DNA of 64,000 nucleotides from Cephalopachus bancanus (GCA_027257055.1 JAPVLO010000181.1:930001-994000), one strand, 5' to 3'; positions 1 to 13,210 are shown, counted from the first letter of the stretch. Numbers and translations: made by a program. Notes: a model not told the origin generated them from the sequence alone.

Positions 1-9
1 GCAAAATGT

Positions 10-190
10 GGCTTTTAAAGTCAGAGCCAAGTTCAAATGTAGATTGTCATATGAAAATTAAAACCTTGGGCAGGTTATTTGACTCCTTTAAGCCTCAGTT
101 TCTCATCTATACAATGGATGTAACAGAGACATCCATCCTCTATCATGCCAGTTTGAGGTACTCTGAATTTCTCAGTCCATTAAATCAAAC
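10..190 (+). repeat. MIR SINE fragment
   Basis: The stretch reads like the MIR core and 3' part: a 'ttgggcaggttatttgactc' block is followed by 'cctcagtttctcatctatac' and a degraded tail. Identified from remembered MIR consensus, strongly diverged. Confidence 0.5.
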
Positions 191-199
191 CCAAACTGC

Positions 200-1689
200 C
201 TGGAGATAAGCTCATGAGGTAGCAGAATGGTGGTGGACCACAGCCTTGTAGAACAGAATAAGCATCTCTCTAGTGAGGAGAGGGTGCTTGAAGTAGACAG
301 GGCAGAGTTCCCATTCTCATGAAAATTGGATAATTGTTTGGTCCAAGAGCTCAGGATAGACATTACAACATCATAGCTCATATGGAGACAGAGAGCTGTA
401 CTGTTGGATATCCCAATCCAGTTGACAGATTGATTCTTGTCTGTTGAACAGTCTTTTCCTGGAACACCTAGCACCTCATTGACAATAGTTCCACTGCAAC
501 TATTTTCATAGTTCAGTCACCTATCAAGGCAGCTACCCTTTTCCTTCCTACACCCACATATCTTACCCTTCTTGTCCATACTCTGTTCCTTGTTATACCA
601 AACCCAATTATTTTCTGTTCTGCCTTAATAATTCTTGATGATCAATCTACAACATCTCCAAAGTTTATTAAACCAACTTTTAGCTGGGCTAAAAACTGTT
701 ACATTAAAACATGTTCACTGTTCTTAAAAGACAGAGATGGCTCATTCTTCAAAAAACACAAGTGCCTGAAACATGTCCTTCTAGAAGGGAGGAGAAATAT
801 CTTCATTCATTCTGCAAACATTCAAAAAATATTTATTATGAGCCTAGTTTATGCCCAGTCTTCTTCTTGGCCTGAGAGAGACAAAATGCTCACCCCATAA
901 GCCTTATCCTCCAAAAGGTTCTCTCCACTTGGACATAAGATGACAAGAAACAGCTCCAGTTTCAACATTTCTCACAATCTAAGATCTCCCTCCCCCATTT
1001 TTTTTTAGACGCAGGACAACACACTGAAATAAGGCCTTCTTTTAAGATCTGTATAAGAACCCCACAGGTATTGTTTCTCTGTTTTGGCCAATGTGTCCAG
1101 AAGCACAGGCTACTGTAAGTTACCAACCTTGATCATGTGCCCATTCTTGTGGCATGTGATTGACAGCCCAAAGGAATAACATGGCCAGTAGGTGAGCAGG
1201 GCAGACAATACCAATAGGTATGTATCACGTAAGCCTGTACATTCTGTATTCCATTTCCAATATTCCTATCCTATTCTGTGTGAGGTTAAATGACATACAG
1301 TGTCACAAAATCAACAAATGACAACACTGAGACTAAGACTCAAGTATTATTGTTCTGACATATCAAGCTAATAGGCATTCAAAAAGTGTTTGCTAACCTG
1401 AATATTCACTGGGATAAGACTATGTAGAGCCTTGATATGAAACTACATTTCAGAAATGCAATTTAATAGATAATGAATAGTCATTGAGGATTTTTTCAGG
1501 GAAGAATTACTTGTTATTCATAAGAAATAGAAATAAATTATAAAATCTGACCCTTAAATGCAGTTTTATTTTACAAAATTTCTCTTTGAATGGTCTATTA
1601 AAGGAAATTAAGTACATGGCAAGATTCTTTAATTTTATTCAAATAAAAGTTAAAAGACTTTTTTAAAAAGACAATCTTTATTGCATTTT
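200..1689. other. Intergenic or intronic sequence, mostly unclassified
   Basis: No exon or RNA gene was recognised. Around 808-985 a block resembles the 3' end of an L2 LINE in reverse orientation (attcattctgcaaacattc followed by aaatatttattatgagccta). The rest is AT-rich old sequence. TMED11 exons 1-2 should lie upstream of 9,657, but I did not find them here. Confidence 0.4.
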
Positions 1690-2807
1690 TTTCTATGTGT
1701 GCAATATATACCTGTTTTTGAAAATGATTTGAGAGACTTCATTTTTGAGAGTTTTAGAATCACAGAAAAACTGAAATTAAGGTACAGAGGCTTCCCATAT
1801 ACCTCCTATTCCCACACATGCATAGACTCCCTTGTTATCAACATTCCCCTTGCCCCCCACAGAGTGATTCATTTGTTAAAACTGATGGACCTACATTTAT
1901 ACTCATTATCACCCAAAGTCCATAGTTTATATTACATTATGTTACATTATTTTATTATTGGTGTACTTTCAGTGGGTTTGGACAAATATATAATGACAAG
2001 TATCTACCATTAGAGTATCATACTAATAGTTTCACTACACTGAAAATCCTCTTTGCTCTGCCTATTAACACCCCTTCTCTCCAACCCTTAGCAACCATTG
2101 TTTTTTTTTTAACTGTCTCCATAGCTTTTCCTTTTTTCAGACTGCCATATAGTTGGAATCATACAATATGTTGTCCTTTTCATATTGGTACCTTTCACTT
2201 GGCAATATGCACTTAAGGTTCCATGTCTTTTCATGGCTTGATAACATTTCTTTTTAGTGTGAAATAATATTCCATGGTCAGGATACACCACAGTTTATTA
2301 ACATATGCACCTACAAGGGTCTTGGTTGCTTCCAAGTTTGGGCAATTATGAATAAAGTTGCTATAGACATCCATGTGCAAGATTCTATGTGGATCTGTTT
2401 TCATATCAGTTAGGTAAATTTATCACTTGAAAAATCATACCAAGAAGCATAATTGCTAGATCATATGGTAAGAGTATATTTAGTTTTGAAAGAAATTGCC
2501 AAACTTTCAAAATGGGTGTACCATTTTGTATTCCCACCAGCACGAATAAGAGTTCCTGTTGCTCCACATCTTACCCCATTTGGTGTTTTCAGTGTCTTAG
2601 ATTTTGGGCATTTTAATAGGTGTGTGCAGTGGTATCCTGTTGTTGAATCTGCAATTCCCTAATAACATATGGTGTTGAGCATCTTTTCATATGCTTATTT
2701 GCCATCTGTATGTCTTCTTTGGTGAGGTATCTGTTCAGATTTTTGCCCATTTAAAAATTGGGTTGTTTTTTCTTACTGTTGAGGTTTTGTTTGTCATTTT
2801 GACTGTT

Positions 2808-2931
2808 TGTGTAGAGACAGGATCTTGCTATGTTGCCCAAGCTGGTCTTTAACTCCTAGGCTCAAGTGATCTCCTGCCTCAGTCTCCCGAGTTGCTGTGA
2901 TTACAAGTGCACACCACTGCATCCAGGTTCT
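2808..2931 (-). mobile_element. Alu-type monomer (FLAM-like)
   Basis: Only one Alu arm is present, in reverse orientation ('gtagagacaggatcttgcta', 'ctcaagtgatctcctgcctc', 'gctgtgattacaagtgcaca'). There is no second arm and no long poly-T. It lies inside the old L1. Confidence 0.65.
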
Positions 2932-5128
2932 TATTGTTGAGTTTTAAGAGTTCTTTGTATGTTCTGGATAACGGTCCTCTTCAGATATGTTTTTCACAGA
3001 TATTTTCTCCTAGCCTGTGGCTTATCTTCTTATTCTCTTGACAACACCTTTTGCAGAGCTTTAGTTTTTAAGTCCAGCTTATCAATTCTTTCATAAATCA
3101 TGTCTTTGGTGTAGTATGTTTTAAAAAATCATCACTGAACCGAAAGTCATCTAGATTTTCTCCTATGTTATCTTCTAGGAGTTTTACGGTTTTTCATTTT
3201 CAATTTAGGTCTATGAGTCATTTTGAATTCATTCTTGTAGCATATAAAGTATGTGTCTAGATTCATTCATTTTTTTCACATGTGGATGTCCAGTTGCTCA
3301 AGCAGCATTTTTTTAAAAAGACTATGTTTTAATTGCCTTGCCTTTGCCTTGCCTTTACTCCTTTGTCAAAGATTAGTTGACTATATTTATGTAGGTTTCT
3401 TTCTGGATTTTATATTGTTCCATTGGTCTATTCATCTATTCTTTCACCAATACCACACTGCCTTGATTACTACAGTTATACAGTAAATCTTAAAGTTGTA
3501 TAGTGTCAGTGCTCTTTGTTCTCCTTTGATATTGTGTTGGTTATTGTGAGTCTTTTGCCTCTTTATATATACATTAGAATTGGCTTGTCAATATTCACAA
3601 AATAATTAGCTAGGATTTTTTAAAAGGAATTGTGGTGAATCTATAGATTAAGGTGGAAAGAATTAACATTTTGACAATATCAAGTCCTCCTGACCATGAA
3701 CATAAACTTCTATTTATTTAGTTCTTTATTTAACCACAGTGTTGTAGTTTTCCTCATATAGATCTTTTACATAATTTGTTATATTTACAAATAAGTATTT
3801 CATTTTGGGGAGGGTGCTAATGTAAATTATACTGTGTTTTTTATTTCACATTCCACTTGTTGGTATATAGGAAAGCCATCAACTTTCTTACAGTAACCTT
3901 ATATCCTACAACCTTGCTATAATCACTTATTAGTTCCAGTACTTTGTCAATTCTGTTGGATTTTCTACATAAATAATGTCATCTGTGAACAAAGTTTTAT
4001 TTCTTCCTTCCAAATCTGTTTACCTTTTATTTCATTAGCTAGGACCAGTATAATGTTAAAAGGAGTGGTAAGAGGGGATATCCCTACTTTGTTCCTGATC
4101 ATAGAAGGAAGGCTTCTAATTTCTCACCAGTAAGGATGTCAGCGATAGGATTTTCGTAGATGTTCTCCATAAAATTAAGTTCCCCTCTATTGCTAGTTTG
4201 CTGAGTTTTTATCACAAACAGGCATTGGATTTCATCAAATGCCTTTCCGCATCAACTGATATGATCATGTGACTTTTCTTCTTTAACCTATTAATATGAT
4301 AGATTACATTAATTTTTAAATGTTAAACCAGCCTTGCATAACTGTAATAAATTTCACTTGGTCATGATGTATAATTCTTTTTATATATGTTGGATTTTTA
4401 TTTGCTAATATGTTGTTAAAGATTTTTACATCTATATTCATGAGAGGTAATGATCTGTGGTTTTCTTTCCTTATGATAGCCTTGTCTGGTTTTGTTATTG
4501 GGGTAATGCTGGCCTCATAAAATGAATTAGGAAGTGTTCTTTCTGCTTTTGTCTCCTGGAAGAAATTGTAGAGAATTGGTAGAATTCTTCCTTAAATGTT
4601 TGGTAGAATTCAACAGTTATCCCATCTGGGCTTGATACTTTCTGCTTTGGTAGGTTATTAATTATTGATTCAATTCTTTACTATCCATAGACCTATTCAG
4701 ATCGTCTATTTCTTCTTATTTTACTGATTGTGTATTTTAAGGAATTGGTCCATTTAATCTGGGTTATCAAATTTGAGGGAAGAGAGTTGTTCATAGTATT
4801 CCTTTACTATCTTTTTGAAGCCCATAGGGTCTGTAGTGATGCTCCCTCTTTTGTTTCTGATGTTAGTAATTTGTATCCTCTATTTTTTTCTTAATTAGCT
4901 TTGCTAGAATTGTACTGATCTTTTCAAAGAATCAGCTTTTGGTTTTATTGATTTTTCTCTACTCTCTGGTTTTAATCTTGATTGATTAAAATTGATTGCT
5001 GCTCTCATTTCTATTATTCACTATTTTTCTTCAGATGCTTACTTTGCATTTAATTTGTTCTTCTTTTTCTAGTTTCCTAAGGTGAACACTTAAGATTATT
5101 GATTTTAAATATTTCTTATTTTTTAATA

Positions 5129-5405
5129 CAGTCATCTCTTGGTATTTGTGGGGGATTTGTTCCACAAATACCCTAAGGTTACAAAAATCTGAGGATGCTC
5201 AAGTACCTTATATAAAATGGCACAGTATTTTTATGTAACCTATCATATACTCTCATGTAATTTAAATCATCTTTAGATTACTTATAATACCTAATACAAT
5301 GTAAATGCCATGTAAATAGTTGTGATACCATATTGTTTCAGTGTTGTATTATTTTTTTTCCAAATATTTTGATGTGAAACCTGGTAATACAGAAGACCAA
5401 TTGTA
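5129..5405 (+). mobile_element. Tigger/MER2-like non-autonomous DNA transposon
   Basis: Begins 'cagtcatctcttggtatttg' and contains the MER2-type blocks 'gaggatgctcaagtacctta' and 'acctaatacaatgtaaatgc'. It ends near 'agaccaattgta', and TA dinucleotides flank both ends, as expected for pogo/Tigger insertions. It sits within the L1 and is therefore younger than it. Family assigned from memory. Confidence 0.7.
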
Positions 5406-6169
5406 TATGCATTCAGTATTTTAAACTTCCCTCTAATCACTGTTCATTGGATCCCACAAATTTGGATAAGTTGGATTTTTATTTACTCAAAATATCTTTT
5501 AACTTCTCTTGAGACTTCTTTGACCCGTGCGTATTTAGAAGTGTGTTGTTTAATCTCCAAGTATTTTGCAATTTTCTAACTATCTTTCTGTTATTGGTAT
5601 CTAGTTTACTTGTGGCCTGAGAGCATATATTGTATTATTTCTATTATTTTAAATTTATTAAGATGTATCATGTGGTTAAGAATGTGGCTTATCTTGGTGA
5701 ATGTCTCATAACTTAAGAAGATGTGTATTCTATTGTTGTTGGATGAAGTAGTCTATAGATGTCAATTATTTTCAGTCAATGAACAGTGCTATTAAGTTCA
5801 ATTATGTCCTTACTGATTTTCAGCTTCACTAGATCTGTCCATTTCCAATAGACAGATGTTGACATTTCCAACTATAATAAAGGATTCATCTATTTTTTCC
5901 TTGTAGTTCTATCAGATTTTTTGCCTCACATATTTTCATGCTCTATTGTCAGGTGCATATATATTGAGGATTGTCATATCTTCTTGGAGAATTGATCCCT
6001 CTATCATTATGCAATCCCCCATTATGTAATTATCCCTGATAATTTTTAAATTGCCTATTACTGAAGTCTACTCTGCCTGAAATTAATACAGCTACTCCAG
6101 CTTTCTTTTGATTTCTTTTCATAGTATATCTTTCCCTATCCCTTCACTTTTGATCTATATGTGCCTTTA

Positions 6170-6476
<307 letters not shown>

Positions 6477-6714
6477 GTGATTGTCTCATAAACGACATAT
6501 AATTGGGTCTTGTTTTTTGATCCACTCTAACACTCTATCTTTTAATAGGTAAATTTAGATAATTGACATAATAAAGTGATTATCGATATAGTTGAATTAA
6601 TTTCCACCATATTTATTACTATTTCCTATACATTGCCCTTGTTTTTTGTTCCAATTTTTGTCTTCCACTCTTTAACCTGCTTTTTGTCATTTTAATCAAG
6701 CATTTTCTTTACTT

Positions 6715-7102
<388 letters not shown>

Positions 7103-8629
7103 TTACAACTAATCCAAGTGCATTTTCAAGTAACACTATACCACTTCACAGGTAGTGCAAGTGCCCTATCACAACACAGTATTTCTCATTCTCCCCTACT
7201 GTCTCTGGCATCATTGCTGTCATTAATTTCACTTATACATTAATTATAATCACTGAATACATTGCTGTTATTATTTTGAACACACTTATTTGTTAGATCA
7301 GGTAAGAATAAGGAAAGGGATTATTTTTTTACTGCTCTTCATTTCTTTAATGAAGGTTTGAGTTTCTGGTCTACATCATTTTCTTTCTTTCTGAATAACT
7401 TATTTTAACATTTCCTTCAAAATGTATCTACCAGTAGCATATTTCTTCAATTTTTGCCTGAGAAGTTCTTAATGTCTTCTTAACTCTTAAAGGATAATTT
7501 TTCAGGATATCAAAATCTAGGTTGGTGGGGTTTTTTTTTTCTCTTAATACATTAAATATTTCACTCCACTCTCTTTTTGTTTATGTTGTTTCTGAGAAGG
7601 CAAATATAATTCTTATCTTCTCTCCTCTAGAGTTAAGGTTTTCCCCCTCTGATTCCTTTCAAAATTCTTTATCTTTGATTTTATGCAGTTTTAATATGAT
7701 AAGCCTAGGTGTCATTTTCTGTTTTATTTTCTATTTTTGTTTTGTTTTTGGTGGGCGGGGTGGGCATTTATCCTGCTTGGCATTCCCTGAACTTCTTGAA
7801 TCTGTGACTTGGTATCTGACTTTAATTTGGAGGAAATTCTCACTCATTTCTTCAAATATTTCTTCTTTTCCTTTATCTCCTTTTTATCCTGATATTTTCA
7901 TTCTGCATTAAGTTACACCTTCTGCAGTTGTCCCACAGCTCTTGGATAGTCTGTTCCATTTTTATCCCACCTTGTTTCTCCTTGCTTTTTAGTTTTAGAA
8001 TTTTCTGTTGACACAGAGTATCAGACTCAGAGATTCTTTCTTTAACTGTGTCCAGTCTACAAATGAACTCATTTCATCAGCAGAAACGAAGGCATTCTTC
8101 ATCTGTTACAGTGTTTTAAATCTCTAGCATTTCTTTTTGATACTTTCTTAGAATTTCCATCTCTCTGCTTACATTACCATTTTTATGTGTTGTCTACTTT
8201 TTCCATTAGAGCCTTAATATTTTCATCATGGTTTTTAAAAATTCCTGATCTGATAATTCCAATATACCTGCCATATCTGAATCTGGTTCTGATGCTTGTG
8301 CTATCTCTTCAAACTGTGTTTTTTGCCTTTTAGTATGCCTTGTAATTTTGTGTTGAAAGTCAGACATGATGTGCTGAGTAAAGGAACCTGGTATTTGTTG
8401 ATCCTTATAGAGGTTTCTACTTGTAGGTTTCTGCTTTGGTAAGTTGTGATTCTTTGTATCCATCTGTCAGTCTCTCCAATTTCAGAGGCAGCCGTTGGCC
8501 CTATGACCTCAATTCTCTGACAGATCTAAGATTTGACTTTCAGTTTGTTCAGCTTTTTATTTGTCAGGATGGCATGACAACTTCCAAGGTCCTTACATGC
8601 TAGACCAGAAATCCTACATCTGTTTTTAA

Positions 8630-8926
8630 CAATTTTTTTGAGTCAGGGGCCTCACTCTGTTGTATAGGCTAGAAGGGAGTGGCATGATCATGGCTCACCA
8701 CAGTCTCAAAATCCTGGGCTCAAGTGACCCTCCTGCCTTAGCCCCCTAAGTAGCTGGGACTACAGACATCCACTACCACACCCAGCTAATTTTTGACATT
8801 TTTGTAGAGATGAGGTCTGGCTATGCTGCCCAGGTTGGTCTCAAACTCCTGGGCTCAAGCAATCTTCCCACCTATGCCTCCCAAAGTGCTGGGATTACAT
8901 ACATGAGCCACCATGCCTGGACTATA
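8630..8926 (-). mobile_element. Alu dimer (minus)
   Basis: Reverse-complement Alu from a poly-T head at about 8,630 to 'catgagccaccatgcctgga'. It is clearly diverged (for example 'ctctgttgtataggctagaa'). Confidence 0.82.
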
Positions 8927-8999
8927 CCTGTTTTTATTACTACAAACAATATAGAATACACTAAGCAGAAAATTAAAGTTTCCCCCAAAATATAACCAG

Positions 9000-9650
9000 T
9001 ATTAACAATTTGGTGAGTATTCTTTGCAAGTCTTTTCTAAGCATATAGAAACATATACATGCAATTTAAACTATATTTTTTTTACAAAGACAGCATCCTA
9101 TATTGTTCTACCATAGAATATCATAGACATCTTTAGAATATATATGGATCTAATATTCTCTTTTACTGCTATATAACTTTTCCTTATTTGGCTTTGCCTA
9201 AATTTGTTTAGTCAATCTCCTACTGAAAGCTATTACGATTATTTCAAATATGCAATTTTGCTATTACAAATAACTTCACACTAAATATCCTTTTACATAT
9301 AACTTTGTCTACTTGTGTATTTTCATAGAATAAGTTTCTATAGTTAGTGTTGCTGGGTCAGTGATTATATACATTTTAATTTTTAATCCATATTACCAAA
9401 CTGCTCACCAAAATGGTTGTTCAATTTACATTCCCACCAACAGCAATGAAAGAGTGTTTATTTCTCCATACCATCCCTGGGTACTTTTAAATCTTTGCCA
9501 ATCTGACAAAGAACAAGGACATCTTACTGTAGCTTGAATTTTTTTTATGACAAGCAAGGTGAATTTTTAAAAATTTCTTCTTAGAAATTACATTATTTTT
9601 TACTAGAATACATAGGGGAGATTATAAACTTAAACTATGGAAATCCTCAA
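9000..9650. other. TMED11 intron, old LINE-like sequence
   Basis: AT-rich sequence that resembles decayed L1 3' material in reverse orientation ('acattcccaccaacagcaat' at about 9,430). No exon or regulatory site was recognised before the acceptor at 9,656. Confidence 0.4.
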
Positions 9651-9656
9651 TCCTAG

Positions 9657-9782
9657 GTATTACTGTCAAAGTTATACGGCCCAGAAGGAACATTCTATTT
9701 TACTTCACATTCACCTGGTGAACACATCATTTGCTTAGAATCTAATTCTACGAGGTTTGTGTCATTTGGAGGGAGCAAGCTG
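9657..9782 (+). CDS. TMED11: TMED11 exon encoding the end of the GOLD domain
   Basis: 126 nt, 42 codons, phase 0 at both ends, with acceptor 'aatcctag' and donor 'gtaagt'. It encodes the GOLD-domain strands with the SPGEH and SNSTR motifs shared with TMED4/9. The conserved Cys (IICLES) is retained. Confidence 0.9.
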
Positions 9783-11692
9783 GTAAGTATATGCTTCCCA
9801 TGTCCTTGTTGATGAACACAGCGTCAGCACTATTCAAGCATGACATTGGTATGCAGAACCATTACATTCAGACTGGCTAGAAACTTATTAAAGTTCTGTG
9901 CCCAGATCTCAGCACAGCAACCAAAGAGGGAGCTGGAGAGCTTGGAAGGAGTTCAAAGGAGAACCATGAAGTTGATTAAAGGGTTTGAAAAAAATAAGAG
10001 CTGTGAAGGAAGGTTAAAAGAACTGTGATTATTCAAGCTTGAAAACAAGTGAAGGCTGAAGGGTGAATTAATAATGGAATTCTAATAAATAAAACTGTTA
10101 CACAGTAGATGGTGATTGGCTATTTTCTAAACGTGTTCAGAACAGATGAAGAGAATTTGTACTTTAGCATAAGAAATTTAGTTATATGTAAAGAAAAATT
10201 TTCTAACAGCATTAATCAAATTTTCTCAGCACCAAAGGCATTTACCTAATAGTTAATTTGATGTTCAGGAAGGTATACACACTTTCAGGTCAGAAGGTTG
10301 CCCCTTAATGCATTATTATTACGAGAAAGACTACTGAGTAAAATAAAGAGTAGGGTGGCAGTCAGGGAAAAAAGGAGATCAGGAATGAAGTTGTGCCCTA
10401 CTCATGAAAAGAGGAGAGAGAAAGAAAGGAGGAAGAGTGGGAGGACACCAAAGAGTGAGAAAGTAAGGGGAAAGAATGCAGCTGCATTTTGTTTTGTTTT
10501 GTTTTTTTAAAGTCATTTCTTCCTTTTTACTGTTTGTATAGCGGATCCACTTAGATATTCGAGTTGGAGAACATGACCTTGATGCAGCCGTTGCTCAAGC
10601 AAAGGACAAAGTTAACGAAGTTACCTTCAAGCTTGAGCATCTAATTGAACAAATTGAGCAAATAGTCAAAGAACAAAACTATCAAAGGGTCAGTCTGCCT
10701 ATTCAGCTTATTTTATCTCTTCCTGCCAAGAACACATTTCTTAACACAAAGCCCCTGAACCAAGGGAAAAATGAACTCCCTATTTCTCAGTCTTTCCTTC
10801 TAAGCTAGAACTGAGTGGGCACGTAGGGAGTGGGAAGACAGCAGTCTTTCTTCACTCTGTCTGCTGGATCATGAGCTCCTCTATGAAATGGATAGTGCCT
10901 CATCTGCCTTTGAACCCCCGTGCCTAGCAAAGTGCCCACCAGTACAGAGTATGAGCTTACAGAATGAATAAGTGCTTCAAAATGCACCACATACGTTTGT
11001 AGAGGCTTAAATATGCTCACCTCCTAAATCACAACTTTGTTCCTGTGACATCCGTTTTCTGAGTCACTGCACTCAGGGGATGTTGGTCAGACGAGTGCAA
11101 ATCTGCTTTATCACTCACTAACCTTGTGTCATCTCTAAGTTTCAGTTTCTTGATCTGAAAAATAAAATAGGAACAGGTGTGATAATTAGATAATGCATGC
11201 AAGTGCTTGGCATAGTGCCTGACATAAAATTAGAACTCAAATGATGAGATCTATCACTATTGGGTAATGTTCACTTTGATGGTATCAAATAAAATGTATA
11301 AAGTAATAGATCAAATTCCTGATATTTTACACCAAAATAGAAAATGTCTTTTATTAGGTTAATTTTTACTTTCTTATACTTGGCTAAAAAACAGATTGTC
11401 TTAGAAAATCTGATATTACACTTTGGCATAAGATATAAATTGGGTAATAATAAACACCTTGAATGCATACAGCAATCTTCCTCTCAAAATTATGAGATAA
11501 GTACTTTATGAAACTAAACCTGTCTATTTCTCTTCTGCATAGGACCGTGAAGAAAATTTTCGAATAACCAGTGAAGATACAAATAGCAATGTCTTATGGT
11601 GGGCTTTTGCACAAACGTTAATCTTTATTTCAGTTGGAATTTTCCAAATGAAGTACCTTAAAGACTTCTTTATAGCTAAGAAGCTTGTTTAA
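9657..11692 (+). CDS. TMED11: TMED11, last three coding exons (p24 cargo receptor)
   Basis: p24 (TMED) proteins are type I membrane proteins that cycle between ER and Golgi in COPI/COPII vesicles and help sort cargo such as GPI-anchored proteins. Three exons at 9,657-9,782, 10,542-10,688 and 11,543-11,692 join in phase 0 to give 140 residues and a TAA stop. The product shows the end of the GOLD domain ([19 protein letters not shown]), a coiled coil rich in Glu/Gln/Lys ([18 protein letters not shown]), one membrane helix ([17 protein letters not shown]), and a short cytosolic tail with the FF and dilysine signals, ending DFFIAKKLV. All splice sites are canonical and there is no stop or frameshift. 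TMED4/TMED9 are close paralogs, but the sequence and the position next to RNF212 point to TMED11. The signal-peptide exons are not in view. Confidence 0.9.
9880..10070 (+). repeat. CR1/L3-type LINE 3' relic
   Basis: Reads like the 3' end of an amniote CR1/L3 LINE: 'gtgcccagatctcagcacag', then 'gaaggagttcaaaggagaac', 'ggttaaaagaactgtgatta' and 'gaaggctgaagggtgaatta'. This block is the RT C-terminus typical of CR1. It lies in the TMED11 intron just after the 9,782 donor. Confidence 0.6.
10542..10688 (+). CDS. TMED11: TMED11 exon encoding the coiled coil
   Basis: 147 nt, 49 codons, phase 0. The acceptor 'gtttgtatag' lies behind a good pyrimidine tract and the donor is 'gtcagt'. It encodes [11 protein letters not shown] followed by the alpha-helical coiled coil used for p24 hetero-oligomerisation, and ends in YQR. 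Confidence 0.92.
10840..10980 (+). repeat. L2 LINE 3'-end fragment
   Basis: 'ggatcatgagctcctctatg' followed by 'gtgcctagcaaagtgcccac' and 'acagaatgaataagtg' follows the order of the L2 3' end. Diverged. Confidence 0.42.
11100..11255 (+). repeat. MIR SINE fragment
   Basis: The MIR order is clear: 'actaaccttgtgtcatctct', 'agtttcagtttcttgatctg', 'taatgcatgcaagtgcttgg' and 'catagtgcctgacata'. Confidence 0.62.
11543..11692 (+). CDS. TMED11: TMED11 terminal exon (membrane helix and KKLV tail)
   Basis: 150 nt including the TAA at 11,690-11,692, with acceptor 'ttctgcatag'. It encodes the lumenal juxtamembrane stretch [17 protein letters not shown], one hydrophobic helix, and a cytosolic tail with FF (COPII-type export) and KK (COPI retrieval) signals. 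Assignment of the tail signals follows p24 family knowledge. Confidence 0.92.
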   Translation, partial: DREENFRITSEDTNSNVLWWAFAQTLIFISVGIFQMKYLKDFFIAKKLV

Positions 11693-11701
11693 AATATTAT
11701 C

Positions 11702-11741
11702 AATAAAGGCAGTCAATTTTCATAATGTTTGAGTTAATAAA
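11702..11741 (+). terminator. TMED11 polyadenylation signals
   Basis: AATAAA occurs at 11,702-11,707, only 10 nt after the stop codon, and again at 11,736-11,741. The second is the more plausible signal because it leaves a 3' UTR of usual minimal length. The cleavage site was not determined. Confidence 0.5.
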
Positions 11742-11759
11742 CCAAAATACCGGCATAAA

Positions 11760-12353
11760 TGTGCATTACTTTTACACTTTAAAGTATATCAGAACTTGAA
11801 ATTAATGTTATAGCATTGATAAAATGTTACTTTAACGAGGCAGCTTCTGAATTTGGTAGACTAAACGCATCATCTTAGTCGTAGTTTAAATTCTGTATTG
11901 ATCAGCATTATACAAGAGCAATAAGATGTGTGCTACATATGTAATTTTAAGTTTTCTGGTCTCCACACTAAGAAGATTTGATTTTTTAAAGGGTAAAATT
12001 AACCTTAGTGACGTATGTTTCACCTAATATACAAAAATTATCATTTTAACACATAATCAATATAAAATTATTAAAATATTTTACATTCTTTTTTTAATAC
12101 TAAGTCTTGGAAACATCAGTTATTTTTTACACTCACAGCACATCTCAACTTGGACCTGTCACATTTCAAGGGCTCAATGGTCACATGAGGCTCACAGGTA
12201 CAGTACTGCACAAAACTGCTCTTTTAAGCCATGGAGGGCAGCCAGCATCATGTAAGGAGTATATTTTATAAAAAGTGACTTCCATCTATGTATTCAACTT
12301 CTATAATATCACTAGAAGTTAGAAAAATAGTAGAGAGCCCCAACCCCCACCTC
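11760..12353. other. Intergenic TMED11-RNF212 spacer
   Basis: AT-rich sequence after the TMED11 poly(A) signals. I recognise no gene, RNA or defined repeat before the Alu at 12,354. Confidence 0.4.
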
Positions 12354-12653
12354 CTTTTTTTGAGTTGGGGTCTCACCCTGTCACCAGGCTGGAGTGCAAT
12401 GGCATGATCACAATAATCACGGCTCACAGCAGCCTTGACCTCCTGGGCTCAGGTGATGCTTCTACTTAGCCTCCCGAGTAACTGGGACTACAGGTGCCTG
12501 CCACCACGCCCAAACATTTTGTTTTTATTTTTTATAGAGATAAGTTTTGGCTGTGGTGCCCAGACTGGTCTCGAACTCCTGGGCTCAAGCAATCTGCCCA
12601 CTTTGGCCTCCCAAAGTGCTGGGATTACAGGAGTGAGCTACCTTGCCTGGGTC
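12354..12653 (-). mobile_element. Alu dimer (minus)
   Basis: Reverse Alu from a poly-T head at about 12,354 through 'ttgggattacag'-type terminal sequence to about 12,653. It contains a small duplication ('atgatcacaataatcacggc') in the right arm. It lies about 1 kb upstream of the RNF212 start. Confidence 0.85.
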
Positions 12654-12759
12654 ACCTACTGTTTTTAAAAAGGAAATAATCTCCCTAGGTCAAGCCCTTT
12701 CACCCGTGTATGTTAGAGGCAAGTAGCAGCCTCTTCCCTGTCCTGGTCTACTTCTAGCC

Positions 12760-13210
12760 CATGGTCCAGTCACTGGATCCCAGTTCCCTAGTCCCAAGCC
12801 TGTTCTGGTCCATTCAGTCCTTCTGGTCACTGATAACCCACCTATCTCCCCCGCCCAACCTGCATGTGGTGGGCATCGGGGGCCTGGTCCTGGTCCACCT
12901 CCCTGGTCTTGCTGATGCCCACCCCCCCAAACCTGCACCTGTATGTGGTGGGCTTTGTAGGCCTGGGCCTGGCGCAGTTCCCTGGTCTCACTGATCGTCC
13001 ACCAACCCGCCCCCCCAACCTCCATGTGGTGGTCATTGAGGGCCGGGTCCTGATCCACCTCCCTGGTTTTTCTGGCCAGGCGGCCCTCACCCCATTCCCC
13101 TCCACTGTGGTGGGCATGGAGGGCCTGGTCCCGGTCCACCTCCTTGGCTACCCTGCTCCAACCCCGACCCCTCATCCTGGCGGGCATGGAGGGCCTGGCC
13201 CACCTCTCTG
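12760..13210. repeat. Degenerate ~80-bp GC-rich minisatellite
   Basis: A GC-rich unit recurs about five times. The landmark 'gtggtgggc' (or a variant) is at 12,866, 12,945, 13,026, 13,107 and about 13,177, giving spacings of 79, 81, 81 and 70. Each is followed by '(g)gcctggtcc(t)ggtccacct'-like and 'ccctggt' blocks. The array abuts the RNF212 CpG island. It also produces long open frames on both strands (293 codons at 12,690-13,571 on minus), which I regard as a composition artefact. Confidence 0.75.
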
